Source of the DNA: Celoporthe dispersa
Lineage: Eukaryota; Ascomycota; Sordariomycetes; Diaporthales; Cryphonectriaceae
Assembly (NCBI GenBank): GCA_016584495.1
Contig: WAID01000004.1
Location: forward strand, 1,054,001 to 1,118,000
Reading direction: 5' to 3'
DNA: 64,000 nt
The notes under the pieces were generated by a model. That model was not told the origin of the DNA and ran no database searches. It saw only the letters and a list, made by a program, of their open reading frames with translations. Below, piece by piece: positions 10,338-21,400 of this stretch; the stretch's first letter is position 1, and each line of letters opens with the position of its first letter. A program made the position numbers and the translations under genes.

Positions 10338-13142
10338 CTACTTGCGGTTCGAGCGACTCTGACTCCGATCCAGGCCCTTTCCGACGGGATATGATACCGA
10401 GTCGAAGTCGTAGTTCTTCAAGACCGGATCGTATTTCGGGGTACGGAGAAACTTGGGCACCGAGTCCTATTTTGTACGCATGAGATCAGTTCACTTGTCC
10501 GGCAGGCTAGGGAGGGAGAGGTGAGGAACAAAAGGCAGGGAGAGTCCACCACTACTTACGCTGGCCATGAGCTTGAACACAGCATTCTGGGCATCCTCGA
10601 AGAGGGCCGTCACCTCGTGCAGCGTGTCGATCATAGCCACATCCTGCCCCACGGCCTTGGTCATGCGAGTGGCGAGGTTGCTGCGGAGCTGGTGGTCGAT
10701 GTTGAGCTCACACGGCGAGCCCGGGGCGAGGAACGCGTTGTAGATACCGTACGCCTGCGCCATGATCTCCTTGATGCCGTCCATCGACGTTGTGGAACGG
10801 TCCTTCTGCGCGTTCCGGATCGCCGACTTGCACTGCTTCACAAACTCGTCGACGTCGAGGTAGAAGGACAGGTTCTCCTCGCAGTGCGTCTCCCGCAGGT
10901 TCTCGCGGAACAGCAGGCGCAGCGCCGGGTCGCTGAGGATCTTCTCCAGCCGCTGCGTGTTGGAGTCTCGGGGCAGCTTCTCGTTGGTCTTGTGGTCGCG
11001 AGGGGCCGACTCTGCGTCTGACGTCCGCCCCCGCGAGGTCATGCCGTTGATGAGGTCCTTGCCGTTGGGCGTGATCTGGTAGATGGAGTGCTTGGTCGGC
11101 TGGAAGAGCTGGCTGCCAGGGTACTGCGCCATGTAGGTCCGGTCCTGCTGGATGCACTCCATGAGCCCGTACTCAACAAAGTAGCTCGCGATCTCTACCG
11201 TCTCCCGCCGGTCGACCGTGGTGGAGCAGTCCATCAGCCAGTCCGTGGCGGCCTTGCCCGTGAACGTCTCCTTGTGGGTCTTGCCTCCTATCTTGCGCTC
11301 AGCAGCCATCTTAACGCCGGTGAGACCGTCGCTGTAGTCTGACAACGACTCCGAGTCGGCGGCGTTCACGTTGCTCTTGATGTTCAGGCCCTTCAGGCCG
11401 GTGAACCTCCTGAACACGACCTCCATGGTCGCCCGGTCCGTCTGTAGCTTGTCCGTCGAGCTTTCCCTCTCCAGTGACACCAGCTGCGTCAGCGCGGGGC
11501 CGATCAGCTCCGCCACCTGCTTCTGCTGGATGCCGTTCTTGGAACAGAACTGGTCTAGGATGGCGATCCCCTTGGGCGTCAGCTGCCAGACCGACCCCTT
11601 CATGGTGTAGACCTGCTGCAGCTTGCCGTCGGCGGACTCGATCAGGCGGGCCTCGAGAAAGCGCTGACATATGGAGCGGGCCATGTCCTTGGCCATCGAG
11701 AAGGTGGTGGTTGTCGTGGTCGTGACGATGCGGGAGGGATCTTTCGGGTCGGGCATGCGGTTCGACTGGGAGAACTTCAACGAGCCTAGGTTGTTGATGG
11801 CATCTTCGGAGAGGAAGGTGTGCTCGACCTTTGTTAACCTTACGCGGTGGGCCGAGAGCGGTAACAGGCTGACGATGAGCGTCGCGAAGAGGTCCTTGAA
11901 GTCCTGTAGGCGGCTCGTCAGTCTTTGCTTTTTGCTGCTGCTGATGCTGCTGCTGCTGCACGGTGTGCGATTGGGACCGCAGCTTGGAGATCGTCGGCAC
12001 CACATGCCGACCACCCAAGCATGGCTTAATTCCTTTTTTTTTTCTCTTTCTTCTTCCTTTTTTTTCTCCCTTTCTTTTCCTTCCCGGGTGTGGAGTAGCT
12101 GGGCGGGTAAAAGACGAATCAAAGATTGAGGGAGGGGGGAGCGGAGGGGAAGCGGAGGGCCAGTCGGACTTACTTTCGTGAACGGCCTATCATCATCCGT
12201 CATCCGCAGTAGCCTCGAGGACGTCTGATGCATCTTGTTGTCGACTTTTGGCAGGAGAACTGGACGGGGATGGGATGGATCGGTCTTGGAGTAAGGCTGG
12301 GCGTGAAAACCTTGCCGAGCCAGATTGGGCAGGCTGCCTGCGACCACCTTGTTAGACGAGGAGCCCGGCTGCGAGGCGCTGGGCTGGTTCGTGGAAGATG
12401 ACGACGACGACGAGGGCAGGACCGAGGTAGGCCGGTGGTGGCGCGAGGTCTTATCCGGCGAGGAGGGATCGGCAGCACCACGCGAGAGGGCAGCGATGTC
12501 CCCAGTGATCGACAGGCGGCTCAGAGATCGCTTATGGCGAACGTTGGGGTCGGAAATAGTGTTGGCAATGGCCGTCTGAGTGCGGTCCAACGCAGACGCG
12601 GCAAAAGCAAAGAAGCCGCCTGACCTCTGACCTCTCAGGTCCCCGCGGGTGAAGCTGGCGCCAAACTGCTGGTACTGGTGTTGCTGCTGCTGCTGCTGCT
12701 GCTGCGACTGCGACTTACGGCGGCCCTGCAGCAGGAGTGAAGGCCGAGAGGAGGAGTTCGACGACGACGAGGAAGAAGGGCCGAGTTCCGCGACGGAATC
12801 TAGTGAAGGGTGTGGTGGTAGAAGTGCGGCGGGAGGCGTAACCGGTGCCGAGTAGGGGCCGCTGGGGCTGATAGGACTGGGGCGATGGCGGGAACGGTCC
12901 TGGCCGGCGGTGTTGTTGTTGGAAGATGGTAGCGAGACTGTCGAGGCGGTGGCAGCAGTGGAGCTGGGAGAGGGCTCGGATTCCTGGTCGGAGACGGAGC
13001 TCGGCGTTGAGGGTAGGGACGAGACTGAGGCAGAAGAGTTGAGGAGCGACGAGGAGGAATGGTTGCTGCTGGTGGTGGTGGTGGTGGTGGTATTATTGTG
13101 GAGATGGGCTGGTTGAGGAGAAGATGAGACGCCGGCAGCCAT
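10338..13142 (-). CDS. flbA: FlbA-type DEP/RGS developmental regulator
   Basis: FlbA-type RGS proteins act as GTPase-activating proteins for a heterotrimeric G-alpha subunit and switch hyphal growth to conidiation. Exons are 13142-12174, 11903-10560 and 10466-10338, all phase 0, giving about 813 aa. The N-terminal 320 residues are Ser/Thr/Gln-rich with a polyQ run and end in the family motif MHQTSSRLLRMTDDDRPFTK. Next comes a DEP-like region (EDAINNLGSLKFSQSNRMPD). A second DEP lies near residues 520-605 (GKAATDWLMD), and the RGS domain covers about 641-785 (LRLLFRENLRETHCEENLSF). The last exon encodes DSVPKFLRTPKYDPVLKNYD, matching the family end. Intron 1 is 270 nt and has no stop, so an uninterrupted 883-codon ORF exists. 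Intron 2 is 93 nt. Confidence 0.94.
11904..12173 (-). other. flbA: Frame-neutral, stopless intron 1 of flbA
   Basis: The donor AAAG|GTAAGT and acceptor CTACAG|GAC flank 270 nt (90 codons) with no stop in frame. Retention would insert a charged Lys/Glu-rich stretch (REKKKEEEREKKKEL) between the N-terminal region and the first DEP. In known FlbA proteins the sequence continues directly from DDRPFTK/R to DF.DLF, which supports removal. Confidence 0.8.
12679..12715. repeat. CAG/CTG repeat encoding polyglutamine in flbA
   Basis: A CTG trinucleotide run on the plus strand encodes the Q-rich segment SQSQQQQQQQQHQYQQ in exon 1 of flbA. Such tracts vary in length between strains. Confidence 0.85.
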
Positions 13143-16100
13143 CTAACAAAGGGCCAAAGAGAGAAGAAAAGTCTATGTTAGCAAGAACTGGGAGGAAAAG
13201 AAAGGGAAAAAAAAAAAGTCCCTTGGTCGGGGTCTTCTTTTTCTGGTTCTGGTCCTGGTCTTGTGTGTGTGTGTGCGGTGTGCAAGAGGAGGTGGGAGGA
13301 TAAATGGGGGGAGGGGAATCGGGTCAGGTTCAAGGTCAAGGTCAAGGTCAAGGTCAGTCCAAGGCCCAAGACCAGGCGCAGGGCAGCGGCGGCGGTGGAT
13401 TGTGGACACCAGCGACGTGACATGGACTAGGGCAACTGAGTCTTGTCAAGATTCCGGCGGGACCAGGCTGACCATGGAGTGGGTATTTTGATGATGGGAG
13501 GTGGAGGTGGTAATAGTGGCAGTGGTATTTATCTGATGTCGATGTAGCTGGATGTACTTTTGTCGCTGTGGTTGTGGTCGTCTCTGGACGCTGGACCGCT
13601 GTGTCCTTTTAAGGAGGAGGAGGAGGCCTTGGGATGCGATGGTGGGCGTACCAGGAAGAAAGGGAAGGAAACAGTGGGGAGAAGGGAACAAAAAAAGATG
13701 GCTTGCCTGCTGATGCAAAGGGGATGATCGTGCTGGCCGTTGTTGGACAGGAAATGAGCGGGCATTGAGCAGCAGAGGGGCCCTCGTGTCGTCGTGTCTC
13801 GCTCGTGCCGTGCGCAGTGGTCCGTAACATGTACCGACCCATACAAAATCCAGTTGATTGATATAGGTACAGTCACTGAACCGTGTTCGTGCGGCTGGGG
13901 TGGCAGGTGTCCAACAAGACCAGGAACGAGCGTGTGATGGAGACGGAGAGAGGAGCAGAGGAGGTGTGTCTAGATGGGCTGGCTACGTGATGTGATGCGA
14001 TGAGAGATGAACATTAGGCGAGGCGGGATGGACCGGGACAAGAAAGCGAAGTCGCAGGAGGAGGTGGAGGACAAGGGAAGACCGGTAAGACCAGGGACAA
14101 AAAAAAAAGAATAAGAGGGTCTGAAGAGCTGAGATGTGAGCTGTGCCTAAGGGGAGGGATGGCAAATGGAAAAAGAGGAAGAGAGAAAAAAAAAGAGACA
14201 GAAAGAGAGAGAAGAGAGGAAAGAAAATACGCACGCAACAATTGCTCACGCCCCCTCGGTTGGCTTTCTGTGGCCGTGTGGCGGGCTTGCAGTAGGTTCA
14301 AACCAGTGTTCAACCACACACTGCCGGATGCGACAGAAGGAGATTGAATGACGGATGGATCTGCTGGATGGGTGAGATGGATTGATGGATTGAACGGAAC
14401 GACCTGGGCGTTGGCCTGGCGTGGCCTGGCCTGATCTGACCTGTGACCTGACCTGACAGGAAGTCTGAGCCGTAAGTAGCGGGAGGTAATAATAACAATA
14501 ATGGAAGCCAAAAAAAAAATAATGGGGGAGAGAAAAGTGACAGAGTGACAAAGGTGACTGTGACGAACCACACACACAACTACACCAAGACCCAAAAGAG
14601 GCTTGTGTTGATGGACACGGCAGAGGATGAACGCGGAGGGGGGAGAAGGGGATGTGTGTGTGTGCGTGCGTGCGCGTGTCTTGACTGTTCTTGGGAGGTG
14701 CCAGGAGAGGGTGCCGGATTGGCAGCTCGAACTTCTTTCTAGTCCAGGTCGGTTCTTGTTGCTAGGCCTGGATGCTGGGTACTGCTTGCTGCTGCTTGCT
14801 GCTGCTGTGTGCAAAAGCCGCAGCGCGATGGAGCGAGGTACTACGGTACTACGGTACATTGGCCTACCTAAGAAGATGTGTGTGCATGTACGGAGGTACC
14901 TATGTACATCCTCCTTTCCCTCTCTCTCTCTCTCTGTGTGTGCGTGTCTGCCTGTCTCTTTCCTTTTTTCCTCCCTTCCTCTCCGTCTCTTTTCCCTTCT
15001 CTCTCTCTCCACTCCCCCACCTGCTTGGGTACCAGAGTACTCCATCATCAGAAGGGAGAGAGATTTGCAGGACAGGGCGCGGACCAGGGCAGACCCCCGA
15101 AAGCCATGTGCTAAAGACGTGGAGTGGGTGGGTACGGGAGGGGTCAAGTCGCCCAAGGGTGCAGGACATGGGTGTTGTCAGGGTGGGCCCCTGGACGCGC
15201 CAAGGGTGAAGGGGGGGAGGGGGAGAGGAGTACAGTACAGTACCTCGGTGCTACGCAGCAGAGAACTCTCTACAGGGGTGCAGCACAGGCCGTCCGCACA
15301 GTACTAGTATGGGGTGGTTTTACTACTGTACATAGTACGTACAGCCCAGGCAAGAAACAGACGGGTCGCTAAGTAGGCCCAAAATTTCTGAACACGGTCG
15401 TTCGACCCTAAACGGTGACATTTTTAGTCTTGCGTCCATCCACCGTAAAAGAGAGAGAGACAGAGAGAGCGTGTGAGTGAGTGAGACACACACCATACAC
15501 GCACACACGCAGAGAGAAAAAAAGCGGTGCACGGTGACAAAGAGAGAGCGCACAGATAAGAGTACGACTGTGGTATTACGGTACTGCTATGACATGTACA
15601 TAGCATGTAGAGAGACCAGGACAGGGGAGCCTCGATGCACGAGATAGGGTGGCAAGCACTGAACAAAGGTGACGGACGCATGGCAAGCTTGGCAGCCACC
15701 TGCATTTACACTTGCAGTACGTACCAGCTAAGTATGGAGCAGCAGCAGCACAGCATGCTTACATATCCCATCATCCTCGCTCCCCCGGTCCATTTAAGCT
15801 GAGAGGAGGGTGAGGAGAAAAAGGGAAAAAAAAAAAAGGTGCGTGGAGGGCGCACAGCATGGGGTTGAGATCTGACTATGCACTTTTCTCAGTCAGGCTC
15901 CTCCCAGTCAATAGAAGTAGCCGGTGACGCCGCAGCCTCACTTCACTACCACAGTGCCCCGTGCACCCTGCAGAGGTGTGTGGTGGCGGGCAGTACTGCA
16001 TACTGCCGTACTAATAGTAGCACGATGATACATAGTATTGCTATCGCTGCATGTACTGTGCATATACATTTCTCCCAAGGAGAGGGAAAATAAAAATCCA

Positions 16101-16200
16101 CCCAAAAAAGGGAAAAAGGGTAAAAATTAAAGAAAAAAAGAAGAAAAAAAAACACCCCCCCCACCTAGGTCAGGTTTGACGCCAGCGTGTTTATTCTAGT
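13143..16200. other. Upstream region of flbA; simple-sequence rich
   Basis: This is non-coding as far as I can tell. It has long A/G-only stretches, CT runs (14910-15010), GA and CA runs (15450-15530) and several GTAC-centred motifs. The longest open frame (14014-15156, minus) is compositionally odd, with repeated basic and acidic runs and no family features. A long 5' leader or regulatory region for flbA is plausible. Confidence 0.5.
13332..13356. repeat. AAGGTC hexanucleotide tandem repeat
   Basis: Four tandem copies of CAAGGT/AAGGTC lie about 190 bp upstream of the flbA start codon, so they may sit in its leader or core promoter. Confidence 0.85.
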
Positions 16201-18370
16201 AATGTACACCTAGCCTCTCTACCCTCTTCCTAATCATCTGTGCCACAATACCCAAAGTGACACTACCATAGTACCGTCCTCACGACAAAGGCCGTAAGCA
16301 GCCTCCATTGTCAGGCTATGAATAAGACACAGAACACCCCCTTTCATCACTTATGACAGAAAGTTGGAACAGGCCAGGGGCGGGATAATGGGAAGTATGA
16401 AGATCGGGCGTCATCGTCTGACTCTGAGACAAGGGCGGCCCACCTACGGCGACGGAAACATCGAAACGGTATTCTGGAAGCATTCAGTCGCTTGCCGCCA
16501 CCCCCCCCTGGCAAGCATATCCATCATGCCTCAAGACATTTCACTCATTGATACACTTATTCGTTCACCGTACCTGTCGATAGTGATAGATCGATCGGCG
16601 GGAAGGAACGGGAAGAGCTATCTAACGAGTCCCGTGACGACAGAGGCACTGCCGCTGGGCTTAGCTGAATGTGGCATCAAAGATCCGGCCCCCCCTCTTT
16701 CTTCTCTCTAAGAATAAGACATTGACTCTGGTTCCTGAGAAGTGAGTTGTAAGGTGTTAGAGCAGAGATCCCACGTGGGATCTAAGGGACAAGAGCTTGG
16801 CTGGGCTCGCTTGTTGTTCTCGACGGAGGACCCGACGACAAAAAAGGAGGGGCCTCTTGGCTGGATCAAAAAACGATGATGACACAGGGGAGAGAGAAGA
16901 GAGAGAGAGAGAGGAGGGCGGGGCCACCACGTTCAGAAACGGATCATCAATCTGATAGTCACATGGAAAGAAGAAGGAAGAAAAAAAAAGGTTCTGCTAT
17001 GAATAAGCTCCCCAAGCAGCCAAGGAGAATAATAATCACACCGTGATGAGAAGAAGCTGGATGCCACGTGGTAGTGCATCCTCTTGGGGCGTGCTGATTT
17101 GCTAAATGCCCACAAAAGGGCCCCGGTCATTATTTTTTGTCTCCTTGGTGCAGCAAACCCTCTCCCCCGGCTTTGAGAAGGAGGTAGGGGGGGAAACAAA
17201 GGGAAAAGGACGAGACCACGTAGTTACTTCATTCTCTTCACAGACATGAAAGATGCTTCAACATGATTTCCAGTTCATCGCCTACCAAGAAAAAAAAATG
17301 AAAGGATAAATTTAAGAGTATGCAACCACCTGGCCTCTACATTCTCTGGACCCCCAAAATAGAACTAATGGATCGAGACTGAAACCTCTCGAGGGGGGGG
17401 GGGCATGCATTTATCCCTCTTGAGCAGGGTCGTATCCCGTTGTCGAAGGGGGCCCTCTCTGCCGTCTCCCAAGTTCCAGCCGAGAGCTTGCCCGTCTCGT
17501 CTCGCGGCGAGGTGGACGAGGAGGGAGAAAGGCGACAGGAGCGAAAGGATGTATACTATTGTAGTATATCCACCTTCAAGATCCATATCCCAGAGAGAGA
17601 AAAAAAAAATTAAAATAAAAATTGAAGAGCCGTGTTGGGTGAGATACCATGTGAGTAGTGAGGGTGTCATCCGCCGCTCACACTGTGTGAGAGCGGGTCG
17701 TCCATGTTACCCATCTGCAGGAGGGGACCCATCATGCACACCTCGGCCGCCCACCCAAACACCACCCCTCGAAGCAGCCAGCCAGTCGCACGACGGAACG
17801 AAAAGAGCGAACTTTCGTGCCGGACAGGGGGTGTTTGGAAGGGTGGGGGAGGGTCGCGGTCTCTCATGGGTGGGCTTGATGAGAAGGCGGAGAGGGGGGG
17901 AAGAGACGAGTAGGAGGAGGGAGAGGGAAGGGGTCGGGGGGGGGCCAGAAAAGAGTGTGGAGGGAAGCACAACATGGCCCGGCAGGATCTGCACATGGCT
18001 TCAGGGATGAGCCACAGGCTGTGACTCCCTGGCCTGTGGTTGCTTTCCCTTCCCACGCTTCCCGCACGCTTTTCCCACGAGGCCTGGAGCACACGCATTT
18101 CACGTTGGGTGAGGAGGGAAGGAGAGGGGGCGGGAGACCCCTCCCTAGCTCTTACCACTTTTTTTTTCACCTGCACCTGCCTCTCGCTCTTACCCTTTCC
18201 CTTCCTCTTCTGCACCCCTCCCCCTCCCCACTCACCCCCCCTCACACCTGGTGCAGGTGGCCAATCTCCTCTGCCAGCCCTTGGGTTTGGACCCCTGCAG
18301 CCTGCGCAGACACGAGGCACAGCACATGGCAGCGAGGCATTGGCACTGGCTGCAGGCACAACACAGAAAC

Positions 18371-18372
18371 AA

Positions 18373-18408
<36 letters not shown>

Positions 18409-18432
18409 CACACACACACACACACACAGAAA
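18371..18432. repeat. Compound CA-GA-CA microsatellite
   Basis: About ten CA units are followed by about nine GA units and then about eleven CA units. It is a 62-bp purine/pyrimidine-alternating block in the gene-poor region. Confidence 0.9.
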
Positions 18433-21400
18433 GAGCAGGATGTGGGTGGGCACAATAATGCATGCACAGCAATGTGGGGTCAGTCTGGACATGCCTATGC
18501 AGCCGTGGTAGGTGCGTGCTGCTGAAGTGGAAGGGGGCGGAAGGGGCATATCGTGCGATGGAGACTGCCCAACTTACTAACCTACTGTGGTACGTTTTCA
18601 GCACACAGTACAGTAGTACTACCCGCTACCTCTGACAATCCCCCCCTCTCAATCTCGATGCCTAACAGACACGCACTTTCGACTCTCTCTCGCCATCGCT
18701 CTCGCGCGCGCCCTCCTCCGTTTCCTCCGCCACAATCAAAATTAACCCCGTCTTGTGGCCGTTCGCCTTCTATTAACAGTACTAGTAATAGTACCATACG
18801 TCCTGGTAGTGACCTACTAATCAGCGCCTTAGGCTTGTCCGTCCAATTTTTCGGCTACCCACAAACTCCATCTTGCGGACACATAGCGCTGGTCTTGGCG
18901 GAGGGGGCGGCGGCGAGGCGACATCCACAAAGGGAAGAGGATGAGAAGGAGAGAGAAAAAGAAGAAAAAAGAAAAAAAGAAAAGAGAGAGAGAGAGGCCG
19001 ACCCACTTAATCGTCATACCGTACCATGGTATCTAACCTTGATACTATGAGGGGGGGCCGGACTGGGAGGGAGGCGAACCCTGAAATCTTGGAGACAAGA
19101 GGAACACGATGTTGAGGGAGGAGGCGGCGGTGACAGCTCGACCAGTGCCCCCTCCCCACAACCCCTCTCCTCTCCTCGCACTTCACGATATGCTTTCCCG
19201 GCCTCAGTTCCTTCTTGAGGCCGACAACCTGCCAGCCGGCCCTGGCAGAGCTGGCCGTCCTGGCCCTCAACCCTTCATCACGAACCTTCTGACTCAGAAT
19301 CCCAGCCGGACATACCGCAGCGCGGCCCCCCTTCTCTCCTCCGGGCGCTATTCCCGTACTCCGCCTCAGGCTGGCCTGGGGACTCTGGACCAACAGGAAG
19401 ACCCCATCAGACGGGGCTCCACCGCCGATGATGCCCGTGGCTTTCCGGGATGGCAGGTTGAAGCAAGCAAGACTGCAACCCGAACAAGAGAGGGGGGAGT
19501 AGTGGGGTGGGCACCGAAGGAGAGGTCAGCGTGCAGGACGCCTCCTCGTGGCACTCGTTGGGCCGCCCCTCCACCCCCAACGTGGTCCAGTCTTTGGGCA
19601 CAACCAACCACCTGGTATGCTCCTGTTACGACGCTACGGGTGCTATGCACGCGCTATGGTCACGGTACATGGTAGTACCAAACACTCGGCCGTCTAAAAA
19701 GGAGAAAGAAAGAAAGAAAGAACGAACCCCCCCCCCCCACAAGAAAAAGGATGCTATTTTGACGCCGCGCGCGACCCATTACGTTCCCGCCCGTCGCTCG
19801 TTGATTCACCCGTAGAACCCATATCCGGACGGAGATTGACCAGGGGCCAACAAGGGGAAGTTCGGATGCAAAAGGTCCCTTGTGCGTTCTACCTAAAGTG
19901 GTGGTGATGATCCCGCTCGGAACCGACACACTACATTCTTTATGTGGCACATTCCCAGAGAGCTACCCATATGTAGCTGGTTGGCTACGAAGTGATACCT
20001 CGAGACTCCAGAACAGCCTCATGACCCCTCATGTCCATGGTCTCCCACCTCCTCCTCCTGCTGCTGCTTGTGCTGCTGCTGCCTGCATTGCAGGGGGCAG
20101 CGGTATGATGCGTCACAAGGAGAGACACAAGAGGGCGATAAGAAAAAGTAGGTCAGTGCTACTTACTCGCTGGGCCGGGGTCCCGCTCTCCTCCTGCCCT
20201 CCATCGTCTGCAGGATGGAGGAGGAATATTGGGGCGGACGGGAGCAGCTAGGCCGGCATGAACGACAGCAGAGACAAGAGCAAGAGAGAAGGAGGAGAAA
20301 AAGAAGAAAAGATTAAAGGGAAGCTGGGGTGGAACGTGGGACAGGCATGTATCGAGCCGTCGTGCGGTGACTTTGACCGTTGGGCGGGAACAACCACGTG
20401 TTTGGATCATGCAGATCCCAACGAACAGGTGTGCGCGCACCCTTACCTGCTAACATGTATGTATGTACTCTTTTTTTTTTTTTTTTTTACCCTTACCACA
20501 GACCAAAAATCCAATCCAACCTAGACCTAAAACTCAGCCAGCCCAGTCCAGGCCCAGGCCCGGGGGCCCTGAACTGGGTTCAGCAAGAGCCGCAAAAGCG
20601 GTGTATGGGATGTAAGTGTGTGTTTGTGTGTGCGTGTGTGCGTGTGTAAACATGGTATGTATGAACAGTATAGGATGGGTCTGCCTTTTCTTTCTTCTTC
20701 GTCCTCGTTCTTTTCTTTATGGCTCTACATCTTCGTCTTGGTTGCTCCGCCCTAGTCTCGGCGTTTGTTGTCGATGAGATGACGGTCTTCAGAAGAGGGC
20801 TGCCTGAGAAGAGGCTGAAAGTTGTATCGCTCTCACTTCGTGTCTGGTCTCCTGCAGACCACAACCACGACTGCGTTTGCACAAAAAGCTCCCATCCTGT
20901 CCACAACACGACATAACGCAAGACTTACCCCAACGGGAAAGCGGGTTTCCAATCTCCCGCAAACAAGAAAAAGAGAGAGAGAGCGAAGGGGGCCCGGAAA
21001 TCTCTCGAATCCTGAAGGGGGAGGAGACAGACAGGGAGGGTCTCCGCCCGCCCGCTCCCTCATGGTTCATCATCCGCACTGGCGCGGGCGCGTGCGTTGC
21101 CTGCCACTTGCTACGTACTGCTTTTGTACCATAGTAATGGCATGGCAAAAGTGCGGCTCGCACTGCTGCGGGACGGCCGGGTATACGAGCGCTGGAGTTG
21201 GCCGAAAGGACGAGGATAAAAAAAAAGGTGGTTCCTCTGGAATGGATGGATGAATGACCCCCAAGACATACTATACGCCATGGTAGCAGCGGCGGCAGGT
21301 TGCAACGCCGACATGGCTCACGATAAAAAAGGATGGCAAAGGACTCGCCGAGATAGTACGTACCCGTTAGCAGTAGGTCGTTGGCGGGTGGCCCACTGTG

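Noticed and set aside
10338..10490. Ending flbA at the stop of the long ORF (VSSGGLSLPFVPHLSLPS...).
   Set aside because: That segment is an intron; splicing at 10559/10467 restores the conserved FlbA C terminus.
11311..12018. A 235-codon minus-strand ORF.
   Set aside because: It is an off-frame reading of flbA exon 2, rich in Arg, His and Pro because of codon bias.
14014..15156. A 380-codon minus-strand ORF upstream of flbA.
   Set aside because: It consists largely of translated simple repeats (runs of Arg/Lys/Glu, Ser/Leu/Phe), has no family features and no supporting exon structure.
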